Assembly (NCBI RefSeq): GCF_016937515.1
Contig: NZ_JAFHKM010000002.1
Location: 3,653,001 to 3,717,000, forward strand
Direction: 5' to 3'
Source: Cohnella algarum
GTDB lineage: Bacteria; Bacillota; Bacilli; Paenibacillales; Paenibacillaceae
DNA length: 64,000 bases
The notes below the pieces were generated by a model. It was not told the DNA's origin, made no database searches, and saw only the letters and a program-made list of their open reading frames with translations. Made by a program: the position numbers and the translations under genes. Positions 1-7,523 of the stretch are shown here, one piece after another. Position 1 is the stretch's first letter. Every line of letters begins with the position of its first letter.

Positions 1-915
1 TCCGAAAAACGCGGAGTCGGGCTCGTCTTTCAAAATTATGCGCTGTATCCGCATTTGACGGCCCGGCAAAATATCGCGTTCCCGCTGCTCAATTCCAAAA
101 ATTTAAAAGCGAAAACGCAAAAAAAGCTGGACGAGCTTGTCAAGGAGCAAGGCATCAATGTAAAGTACAAAAGCTATGTCGATTCGCTTGTCGCCGAAAC
201 GGCGAAGCTGGTGGAGATTTCGGACTATTTGGACCGAAAGCCGTCCGAGCTGTCCGGCGGACAGCAGCAGCGGGTCGCCATCGCGAGAGCCCTGATCAAA
301 AATCCGTCCATCCTGCTGCTTGACGAACCGCTGTCCAATCTGGACGCGCGGCTGCGGATTCAAACCCGCGAAGAAATCAGGAGAATCCAGCAGCGGTCGG
401 GCATCACGACGATTTTCGTCACGCACGATCAGGAAGAAGCGCTCAGCATTTGCGACGAAGTCATCATTTTAAAAGAAGGCACCCTTCAGCAGCAAGGCAC
501 TCCGCAAGACGTGTACGATCATCCTTCCAATCAGTTCGTAGCCCAATTTTTAGGGAACACTCCGATAAATATCCTGAAAGGAAAAATCGAGAGCGGCAAG
601 CTGTACGTCGGCGAAACCGAATGGCTCTCCCTCCCCAAACCGCTTCCGGATCAACGAGTGAACGTCGGCATCCGGGCCGAGCACGTATTGGCCGCATCGT
701 ACCCGCGTCAGCAGACGCTGCCGGTCAAGGTCGTGAAGTCTTTCCGAACGGGGGGCGCCTTTACGGCGGAAGGCCAGCTGCCGGACGGACAAACGCTAAC
801 CTTCCTCAACGACAGAAACGACCCGTACCGGGAAAACGATTTGTTGCGCGTGTACGTCCGCCCGCAGACGATGAGCATCTTCGACGACAAAGGAGATCGG
901 ATCCTGGAATGTTAA
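1..915 (+). CDS. Sugar ABC transporter ATP-binding protein (MalK/UgpC type), 5' end missing
   Basis: This is the ATP-hydrolysing subunit of a carbohydrate importer, acting on the inner face of the membrane. The reading frame is open from base 1, so the start codon and Walker A lie upstream of the window. Visible parts are the Q-loop (GLVFQNYALYPHLT, residues 7-20 of the fragment), the signature LSGGQQQR near residue 84, Walker B ILLLDEP near 104 and the H-loop FVTHDQ near 139. A C-terminal TOBE/OB regulatory region typical of MalK follows to residue 304. The stretch between Q-loop and signature is roughly 15-20 residues longer than usual for MalK and carries a charged segment. It overlaps the following permease gene by 7 bases, which indicates translational coupling. 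The substrate cannot be read from the sequence. Confidence 0.93.
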   Translation, partial: SEKRGVGLVFQNYALYPHLTARQNIAFPLLNSKNLKAKTQKKLDELVKEQGINVKYKSYVDSLVAETAKLVEISDYLDRKPSELSGGQQQRVAIARALIKNPSILLLDEPLSNLDARLRIQTREEIRRIQQRSGITTIFVTHDQEEALSICDEVIILKEGTLQQQGTPQDVYDHPSNQFVAQFLGNTPINILKGKIESGKLYVGETEWLSLPKPLPDQRVNVGIRAEHVLAASYPRQQTLPVKVVKSFRTGGAFTAEGQLPDGQTLTFLNDRNDPYRENDLLRVYVRPQTMSIFDDKGDRILEC

Positions 916-1874
916 GGAAAAAGCGGAATCCAGCGAAAGCGCGCTACGACAATTCGGCCTACCTGTACCTGCTCCCGGCGTTTCTGCTCATGGGCATTTT
1001 CACGGTTTATCCCGTTATCAATACGTTTGTCACTTCGTTTAAGCACGACTTTCAGTTTTTGACGGGAAACTACGCGGGGCTGAGCGCGACGCATTATCTC
1101 GATGTCGTAAGCGACCCGGTGTTCCGAAGGGCGCTGCTGAACACGATGTTCATCGCTTTTGTGTGCGTGCCCGGCTCGATGCTCGTTTCGCTCGTCCTGG
1201 CGCTCGGCCTTCATTCGATCAAGCGGCTGCAAGGGTTCTATTTGACGATCTTTTACCTTCCCCAGGTAACCAACGTCATTGCGGCCGGACTGGTGTTCTC
1301 CTTTATTTTCAATACCCATTTCGGTTTGATGAACGCCGTTCTCGGCTGGTTCGGCATCGAACCCGTCGCATGGATCAGCGGCGAGGGAATCGTCGGGTCG
1401 CAGGAGCGGTATAACGAGGCCTATATGCGAAGCCTTTTCGTTCTTTTCGTGAACAACGTGTGGGACGGGCTGTCGCTTCATGTGCTCCTCTTTTTGGGCG
1501 GGCTTCAAAACATAAACAAGCAGTATTACGAAGCCGCGAGCGTGGACGGCGTAAGCAAATGGACGGTTACCCGCAAAATCACGCTGCCGCTGCTGTCCCC
1601 GACGACAATCTTTATTTTCGTCACTTCAGTCATTTTCGCATTTCGGGCCTATGCCAACGTCGTCGCCCTGTTCGGCGGCTCCTACGGGCCCCCGGGCGAC
1701 AATTCCAAGATGATGATCACGCTCGTCGGATACATCATGGACGCCCTCGGCAATTATTTGACGCCGGGAGCGGTCAGCAGCGCCGGGGCGGCGGCGGTCG
1801 TTCTGGTGCTGATGGTGATGATCGTCGTCTTCCTTCAATTAAAACTAACGAAAAGATGGGTGTTCTACCGTTGA
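909..1874 (+). CDS. Sugar ABC transporter permease (MalF/UgpA type)
   Basis: This is one of the two membrane subunits of the importer encoded by the surrounding genes. The 321-residue protein begins MLRKKRNPAKARY and has about six hydrophobic segments, the first starting near residue 18. The cytoplasmic EAA loop (EAASVDGVSKWTVTRK) that docks with the ATPase is near residue 208. I chose ATG 909 because it overlaps the stop of the ATPase gene and gives the usual length for this family. Its own 3' end overlaps or abuts the second permease gene, so the transporter genes form one operon. Confidence 0.9.
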   Translation: MLRKKRNPAKARYDNSAYLYLLPAFLLMGIFTVYPVINTFVTSFKHDFQFLTGNYAGLSATHYLDVVSDPVFRRALLNTMFIAFVCVPGSMLVSLVLALGLHSIKRLQGFYLTIFYLPQVTNVIAAGLVFSFIFNTHFGLMNAVLGWFGIEPVAWISGEGIVGSQERYNEAYMRSLFVLFVNNVWDGLSLHVLLFLGGLQNINKQYYEAASVDGVSKWTVTRKITLPLLSPTTIFIFVTSVIFAFRAYANVVALFGGSYGPPGDNSKMMITLVGYIMDALGNYLTPGAVSSAGAAAVVLVLMVMIVVFLQLKLTKRWVFYR

Positions 1875-2704
1875 CGACAACGATGAAGCTCGGCAAGGCG
1901 CTGCTGTATTTGTTCCTGAGCGTTTCGTCCCTGTTGGTGCTCGTTCCGTTTTATTGGATGCTGAACACGTCCTTGAAGTCTTCGGCAGAGGTCGCGAAAG
2001 TTCCGCCGTCGCTTATTCCCGCCGAGTTTCGATTGCAGAATTATGTCGATGCCGTCGTTCAGGCGCCGCTTCTCACCTATCTGATCAATACGCTGATCGT
2101 CGGCGTTTCCGTCGTCGCCGTCAGCACGGCCGTCTCGGTTTTGTCGGCTTACGCCTTCGCGCGGCTTCATTTCCGCGGAAAAAACGTTCTGTTTTTCATC
2201 GTGCTCGCGACCATGATGATCCCTCAGGAAATGCTGATCATCACGAACTTTCAGACGATCGCGGATTGGGGATGGATGAACACGTGGCAGGCGCTTGTCG
2301 TCCCGTACTGGATTAACCCGTTCAACATCTACTTGCTGCGCCAGACCTTCATGCAGGTTCCCGACGAGCTGTATTTGGCGGCGAAAGTGGACGGGCTCGG
2401 CAACTTCCGGTTTTTAAGAAAAGTGATGCTTCCGCTTTCCAAATCGACCGTCACGACAACGGTGATCCTATCCATGGTGTTGATCTGGCAGACGTACGCG
2501 TGGCCGACCCTGGTCACGACGAAAGACGATTTGAGGCTGGTCTCGAACGGGCTGCAGAACGCGTTTACGAGCAGCGTCGGCAATATGGAGTACGAGCTGC
2601 AAATGGCCGCGGCTACGCTGATTACCGTGCCTTTGGTCGCGATGTTCCTGTTTTTGCGCAAATCGATTTTCGCCGGCATGCTCCAGGGAGGCATCAAGGG
2701 CTGA
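1856..2704 (+). CDS. Sugar ABC transporter permease (MalG/UgpE type)
   Basis: This is the second membrane subunit of the importer. It has the typical N-terminal transmembrane segment followed by PFYWMLNTSLKSS, about six membrane helices in total, and the EAA loop (AAKVDGLGNFRFLRK). Two starts are possible: ATG 1856, used here, giving 282 residues, and TTG 1871, which overlaps the preceding stop as TTGA. Neither has a strong ribosome binding site, so coupling to the upstream permease is likely. The MalF and MalG type pair forms a heterodimeric channel for the binding protein encoded next. Confidence 0.88.
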   Translation: MGVLPLTTTMKLGKALLYLFLSVSSLLVLVPFYWMLNTSLKSSAEVAKVPPSLIPAEFRLQNYVDAVVQAPLLTYLINTLIVGVSVVAVSTAVSVLSAYAFARLHFRGKNVLFFIVLATMMIPQEMLIITNFQTIADWGWMNTWQALVVPYWINPFNIYLLRQTFMQVPDELYLAAKVDGLGNFRFLRKVMLPLSKSTVTTTVILSMVLIWQTYAWPTLVTTKDDLRLVSNGLQNAFTSSVGNMEYELQMAAATLITVPLVAMFLFLRKSIFAGMLQGGIKG

Positions 2705-2784
2705 ACGTTCGCAAATCGGTTAAAAGCTCGGCGCGTTTGACAAAAACCGCCTTCATATAACTAACTCACAGGGGAGAAATCGAA

Positions 2785-4212
2785 ATGAAAAAAAACGCAT
2801 GGTCCGCACTGGTCGTCCTTTCCTTGCTCCTGCTCGCCGCGTGCAGCGGCAACACGAATTCCGGGAGCGCCGCGCCGCAAAGCCAGGCGCCTTCGTCCGC
2901 CCAGGCGTCGTCGTCCGCGCCGGCGACGGAGGAATCGAGTCCTTTGGACGAAGCCGTAAAAAGCGTGGTAGAAGGCGGGAAGGAAGTCTCCATTTCGTTC
3001 TGGACGGGGACCGGAGCCGCGAACTTCCCGGTTTTGGAGCAAATGGTCGCCGCCTTTCAGGAAAAATATCCGAACATCAAAGTGGATTTCTCCAATCAAG
3101 GGGCGATCGGCGAGCTGACGGACAAGCTGACCCAAAATATCGTCTCCAAATCCACGCCGACCTTGTCCAATCTGGACGCAAGCACGTTTCCCGAATATAT
3201 CGCCAGCGGAGCCATCGTCGACTTGATGCCGTACTACGAGCGCGAGGACATCGGGCTCGCGGCCTCGGACAGCGGATTTTTCCCGTACTATTTGGATGAG
3301 GCAAAAAGCTTCGGACCCGACGGCACGATGTACGGCTTTCCGACGAACAAGAAGACGACGGACGTGCTGGTGTACAACAAAACGTACTTCGACGGCAAAG
3401 GCTGGGCCCCTCCGAAAACGTGGGACGAAGTCGTAAGCTACTCCAAAACGATCAAAGAAGAGACGGGCAGCCCCGGCTTCAGCTTCGATAATTCCTACGG
3501 CGACGCGCCCTTCAAGCTGCTTTCCGCGCAATGGGGCAGCCCCTACGTCCAGGACGACGGCACGATCGATATCGACAACGATGCCGGCCGGGAGGCGCTC
3601 AAGTTTTACAAGGAAAACATGGAGCTCGGCTATTTCACGATGCCGGCTTTAATGCCGAGCGCGGGAGGCAAATTCAGCAGCAACGGCTTTGTCATGGAAG
3701 AAACGTATATGTTCGTCGGAGCCGCGGCGGGCGTTCCGTACGCGGTGCCCAAACCGGAATCGGGCCACAAGGATTTTGAAGTGGGCGTGGCGCCCGTGCC
3801 GCAAAAAGACGCCAACAACCCCGTCAATTTCTCGAAGGGCGAAAATTACGCGATTTTCTCGAACGCGACCGAGGAAGAGCGCGTGGCGGCATGGCTGCTC
3901 ATTTCCTTCCTGTCGGACGCCGGACAGAACGCGACTTGGCTGACGGAAACGGGGAACCTTCCGATCTCCCAGGCGATGCTGGACGAACCGGACTATCAGC
4001 GGTTTTTGGAAACGGAGCCGAGCGATTCCCCCGTCTATTACAGGGCGGCGGCGGTCAATGCCGTTCTGTCGTCCGGCGATTTGACCTTCATCAAGACGAT
4101 CCCTCAATCGGGCGCGCTGGCCCAAGCCGTCGGCGAAATGTGGGAAGCCGTCATGATCGGCGGGGGCGATCCCGAACAGCTGTTGACGGAAGCCGCCGCC
4201 AAAGCGAAGTAA
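2785..4212 (+). CDS. Extracellular sugar-binding lipoprotein of ABC transporter
   Basis: This 475-residue protein captures the sugar outside the cell and delivers it to the permeases. Residues 1-19 are a lipoprotein signal peptide ending in the lipobox LAAC with Cys20 as the lipid-attachment site. A Ser/Ala-rich linker (to about residue 50) leads into a type-1 solute-binding fold starting VSISFWTGTG. An AGGGGAG ribosome binding site precedes ATG 2785. Being last in the operon is unusual, since the binding protein is commonly first. The 80-base gap before it shows no clear promoter. The substrate is unknown. Confidence 0.92.
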   Translation: MKKNAWSALVVLSLLLLAACSGNTNSGSAAPQSQAPSSAQASSSAPATEESSPLDEAVKSVVEGGKEVSISFWTGTGAANFPVLEQMVAAFQEKYPNIKVDFSNQGAIGELTDKLTQNIVSKSTPTLSNLDASTFPEYIASGAIVDLMPYYEREDIGLAASDSGFFPYYLDEAKSFGPDGTMYGFPTNKKTTDVLVYNKTYFDGKGWAPPKTWDEVVSYSKTIKEETGSPGFSFDNSYGDAPFKLLSAQWGSPYVQDDGTIDIDNDAGREALKFYKENMELGYFTMPALMPSAGGKFSSNGFVMEETYMFVGAAAGVPYAVPKPESGHKDFEVGVAPVPQKDANNPVNFSKGENYAIFSNATEEERVAAWLLISFLSDAGQNATWLTETGNLPISQAMLDEPDYQRFLETEPSDSPVYYRAAAVNAVLSSGDLTFIKTIPQSGALAQAVGEMWEAVMIGGGDPEQLLTEAAAKAK

Positions 4213-4227
4213 CGCGAAGCCGCCGAT

Positions 4228-4259
4228 CGAAGAGGCACCTGGCCGCAGGTGTCTCTTCG
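4228..4259 (+). terminator. Hairpin after the sugar transporter operon
   Basis: A 14-base-pair stem with one G-U pair and a 4-base loop (GCCG) starts 15 bases after the binding-protein stop. It lacks a T-run, so it may act as a weak terminator or an mRNA-stabilising element. The rest of the gap to 4407 is AT-rich and has a TTGACA at 4292-4297 but no well-spaced -10 box that I can defend. Confidence 0.5.
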
Positions 4260-4407
4260 CCTTGGGGGCATCGGGTTCGTTCCCGCATTTTTTGACAAAA
4301 TTTTCTTTACTTTTCGAGAAACCTGTAGTATTCTGTAGTAATTTCTATTTGTCCATTTTTATGCAAACCGATCGTCGATTTTCATAGAGAAGCAGGAGGA
4401 GCCCGGC

Positions 4408-5187
4408 ATGCGGAAGAATCTCTTTTTCTTCGATTTTGACGATACGCTTTACAGCCACGCGCTCAAAAGCGTGCCCGAAAGCGCGCGCGAGGCCCTTCGC
4501 GAGCTTCAGGCCCGCGGCCACGAGACGGTCATCGCGACGGGCAGAGGGCCGGAATCGATGGAATTCATCCGGCGCGAGCTGGCTCTCCCCTGCGAAACGA
4601 TCATCTTCCTTAACGGTCAGGTTATTTTCCGCAACGAAACGAAAATTTTCGAGCGTTTCATCTCCTTGCCTTCGTTAAATCGAATCATGGAAATGGCGAA
4701 GAAGCACCGTTTCGCCTATGGCGGATATTGCGCCTATGGCGAGATCGTCGATCATGTCAACGAACGGGTAGCGGCGGTATGGCGAGATTTCGCCTGTCCG
4801 CTGCCGGCCGTGCGGGAGCGGTTCGAGGAGAGCTACTCGCTGTATCAGGGACATCTGTACGTCACCAAAGAAGAAGCGGAAGGCATGAGGGAGCATCTGG
4901 CGGATTACTTGATGAACTGGTCTCATGAGTACCTGGCCAATCTCATTTCCCGAGAGGCGGGAAAATCCCGGGGCATCCGCTGGATCCTGGAGCAAACCGG
5001 CATTCCGAAAGAGCGTTCGTTCGCGTTTGGCGACGGGTTCAACGACGTGGACATGCTGCTGTCCGCAGGACACGGCATCGCGATGGGCAACGCGTCGGAG
5101 GAGCTGAAGCGGGCGGCGGAGTTCGTCACGTACGCCGCGCACGAGGACGGCATCCGGCATGCGTTGGCGCGCTACCGATTCATTTAA
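4408..5187 (+). CDS. Cof-type HAD-IIB phosphatase
   Basis: This is a 259-residue haloacid-dehalogenase-family hydrolase of the Cof/YidA type, which dephosphorylate sugar phosphates or related metabolites. Motif I is FFDFDDTLYS with nucleophile Asp9 and acid/base Asp11. The C2-type cap occupies the middle, and motif IV is GDGFNDVDML near residue 208. ATG 4408 follows an AGGAGGAG ribosome binding site. It is transcribed in the same direction as the sugar transporter but separated by a hairpin. Its substrate is not predictable, and a link to the imported sugar is possible only by proximity. Confidence 0.88.
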   Translation: MRKNLFFFDFDDTLYSHALKSVPESAREALRELQARGHETVIATGRGPESMEFIRRELALPCETIIFLNGQVIFRNETKIFERFISLPSLNRIMEMAKKHRFAYGGYCAYGEIVDHVNERVAAVWRDFACPLPAVRERFEESYSLYQGHLYVTKEEAEGMREHLADYLMNWSHEYLANLISREAGKSRGIRWILEQTGIPKERSFAFGDGFNDVDMLLSAGHGIAMGNASEELKRAAEFVTYAAHEDGIRHALARYRFI

Positions 5188-5312
5188 GAAAAATTACTTG
5201 AGACGTCCCGTTTTTTTTGAATTCCTTGTTTTCCTCCGCGCATGGCTCATGTAGTATGAAAGAGACAGGTAGAAAAATCGCGAAAAATGGCGAATCGAAA
5301 CGGAGGGGCGTC

Positions 5313-5758
5313 ATGGCCGGGCCGAACGATCGGGATCGGGACGATTCCCGCGGCGAATTCATCCTGGAATTGCGGAATTCGATGGATGAGTTGGAAGCTT
5401 TGCATCGTTTTTTTGAGCAATTGGGCGAACGTTCCGGATGGTCCGATCGTCTCTGCCTTCACTTGACGCTTGCTTGCGAGGAACTGCTCACCAACACGAT
5501 ATCCTACGGGTATCCCGAGGGGGCGAGCACTCGATCCGGCTGTCGGTATCCCCGGCCCGGGCGTTTGTCGAAATCGTCCTGGAGGACGACGCGATTCCGT
5601 TCAATCCGCTCGAAGCCGGCGCGCCCGATCTCGAACCTTCGCTTGAGGAGCGCGCCGTCGGCGGACTGGGCATTCATTTCGTCAAGAAGCTGATGGACGA
5701 CGTTTCGTACGAGCGCACTTCGTCCGGCAATCGCCTGGTACTCGTCAAAAAGGTTTAA
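5313..5758 (+). CDS. RsbW/SpoIIAB-like anti-sigma kinase, frame broken at a G-run
   Basis: This is a small GHKL-fold serine kinase or anti-sigma factor of the partner-switching type. The N-terminal part (MAGPNDRDRDDS onward, ending EELLTNTISYGYPEG) carries the N-box. The C-terminal part lies in another frame (GEHSIRLSVSPARAF through GGLGIHFVKKLMDD) and has the G-box. Adding one G to the five-G run at 5519-5523 joins them into a 148-residue protein of normal length. Either the sequence has a base-calling error or the gene is truncated after about residue 70 in this strain. ATG 5313 has the ribosome binding site GGAGGGG. It sits immediately before its predicted substrate, the STAS antagonist. 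Confidence 0.8.
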
Positions 5759-5775
5759 AACGGAGGGAAACAAGT

Positions 5776-6117
5776 ATGAACATCGCCACGACGGATCGGG
5801 GCGGCGTGACCGTCTTTGCGGTACAGGGACGTCTGGACGGCAATCACGCCGCGGAGGCGGAAGCCGCCTTTCTCAAATTGGCCAGCCAGGAACGCTGCCG
5901 ATTCGTTTTCGACTTTACGGAGATGCCCTACATAAGCAGCGCGGGGCTCAGGGTCGTCCTGGTCGCCGCCAAAAAAATCCGCGCCCTTCAGGGCCAGCTC
6001 ATCTGCGCCGGGATGAGCGAGCAGGTGGCCGAGGTATTCGAAATGTCGGGCTTTCTGAGCATCCTCGAGACGGTCCCGACCGTCGAGGAAGCGGAAGCCC
6101 GGCTGCAAACGGAGTAA
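5776..6117 (+). CDS. STAS-domain anti-anti-sigma factor (RsbV/SpoIIAA type)
   Basis: This 113-residue single STAS domain is expected to bind and neutralise the RsbW-like kinase encoded just upstream. The phosphorylation motif MPYISSAGLRV puts the regulatory serine at about position 55, where RsbV and SpoIIAA are phosphorylated by their kinase. ATG 5776 has a GGAGGG ribosome binding site and lies 17 bases after the kinase gene. The SpoIIE-type phosphatase follows 31 bases downstream, so kinase, substrate and phosphatase are adjacent. No cognate sigma factor is encoded in the window. Confidence 0.9.
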   Translation: MNIATTDRGGVTVFAVQGRLDGNHAAEAEAAFLKLASQERCRFVFDFTEMPYISSAGLRVVLVAAKKIRALQGQLICAGMSEQVAEVFEMSGFLSILETVPTVEEAEARLQTE

Positions 6118-6148
6118 TCCGTCCCGGGAGGCGAAGGGAGGTGAGTTC

Positions 6149-7507
6149 GTGAACGGCTGGTGGCTTGGGGTTTCCGCCGCTCTCGCCGCGGGCGCGGGCG
6201 TTTGGGGCGCTTCGGTTTATTATCGCGGGAAAATCCGCGGCGCTTTGTCTTTGTTCGATATCAGCATGCAGTTGAACTCGACGCTAAGCCGCAGGGAGCA
6301 GATGGCCCTCATCATGGAACGCGCCAAAAAAGTGCTCCCCGTCGAAGGGGCGTCCGTCCTTCTGCTCGACCGCGATACGAACGAGCTGTATTTCGAAATC
6401 GCTCTCGGGGACAAGGAGGACGAAATTCGGGAAATCCGGCTTGCCGCGGACGAAGGAATCGCCGGCCACGTCGCGACGACGGGCAAGAGCGAAATCGTGA
6501 ACGATGCCGGCGGCGATCCGAGATGGTCGGACCGGGTCGCGGAGCGAACCGGAATCCGGACGCGCAACCTGCTGACGGTGCCGATCGTCAACCGCGGGGA
6601 AGTCGGCGGCGTGCTCCAGGTGATGAACAAGACGAAGGGCAAGCGCTTCACGCAGCGCGACCGTCTGCTTCTGGAGCGGGTGGCGAAGCCGATGGCCGTC
6701 GCCCTCGAAAATTCCAGACTGTACGAAAAGCTGGAAATTTCGATGAAGCAGCTGCAAACGACGAGCGCGATCAAGGAGCGTCTCGAGAGCGAGCTGCAGA
6801 TCGCGGGCGGCATTCAAATGAGCTTCCTCCCGCGGACGATGCCTTCCGCCCAGGAGCCTTACGACGTGTGCGCCTTGCTGAAGTCCGCGAAGGAGGTTGG
6901 CGGGGATTTTTACAATTTTTTCAAAATTGACGACGACCACCTCTTTTTCACGCTCGGGGACGTATCGGACAAGGGCATTCCCGCCGCCTTGTTCATGGCC
7001 GTCACGCTGACGCTGCTCAAGGGGAAGATCGGACCCGGCATTACGCCGGGCGAACTTCTCGAGATGGTCAACGAGGAGCTGAACCGGGACAACCCGCTTC
7101 TGTTCGCCACGATCGTCTGCGGCATTTTCCACTGCGGCACGGGCGAAGTGGTCATGAGCGAGGGAGGGCACTGCACGCCTTACATCATCCGCAAGGACGG
7201 GGAAGTACTGCCCTACAAATTGAAGAAAAGCCTGCCGCTTGCCGCCATGCCCGACGTTCCGTATCACAATTCGACGTTCGCGCTTTCGCCGGGCGACCGG
7301 CTGCTGCTCTATACCGACGGCATTACGGAAGCGGAGAACGGCAGGCAGGAGCAGTACGGCGGAGAGCGTCTCCGGCAATTTCTCGAAGGGACGCCGGGCA
7401 TGTCGAGCGCGGAAGTCATCGACGCGCTGCTCATGAACGTGTTCATGTTCGCGGACGGCGCCCCTCAGTCCGACGATATCGCCGTGCTCAGTCTGATGAG
7501 GCGCTGA
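6149..7507 (+). CDS. GAF-domain SpoIIE/PP2C serine phosphatase
   Basis: This 452-residue phosphatase should dephosphorylate the STAS protein and thereby set the output of the partner switch. A single N-terminal hydrophobic segment (about residues 3-24) may tether it to the membrane. A GAF sensor domain covers about residues 50-190, a short helical linker follows, and the PP2C/SpoIIE domain covers about 235-450. Metal-site motifs are EVGGDFYNFF, GDVSDKGIPAALFMA and SDDIAVLSL. The start is GTG 6149 behind GGGAGGTGA. The GAF domain implies control by a small ligand. The CIS ATPase gene begins 16 bases after its stop. Confidence 0.92.
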   Translation: MNGWWLGVSAALAAGAGVWGASVYYRGKIRGALSLFDISMQLNSTLSRREQMALIMERAKKVLPVEGASVLLLDRDTNELYFEIALGDKEDEIREIRLAADEGIAGHVATTGKSEIVNDAGGDPRWSDRVAERTGIRTRNLLTVPIVNRGEVGGVLQVMNKTKGKRFTQRDRLLLERVAKPMAVALENSRLYEKLEISMKQLQTTSAIKERLESELQIAGGIQMSFLPRTMPSAQEPYDVCALLKSAKEVGGDFYNFFKIDDDHLFFTLGDVSDKGIPAALFMAVTLTLLKGKIGPGITPGELLEMVNEELNRDNPLLFATIVCGIFHCGTGEVVMSEGGHCTPYIIRKDGEVLPYKLKKSLPLAAMPDVPYHNSTFALSPGDRLLLYTDGITEAENGRQEQYGGERLRQFLEGTPGMSSAEVIDALLMNVFMFADGAPQSDDIAVLSLMRR

Positions 7508-7523
7508 TGCCTGGGAGGCGGAG

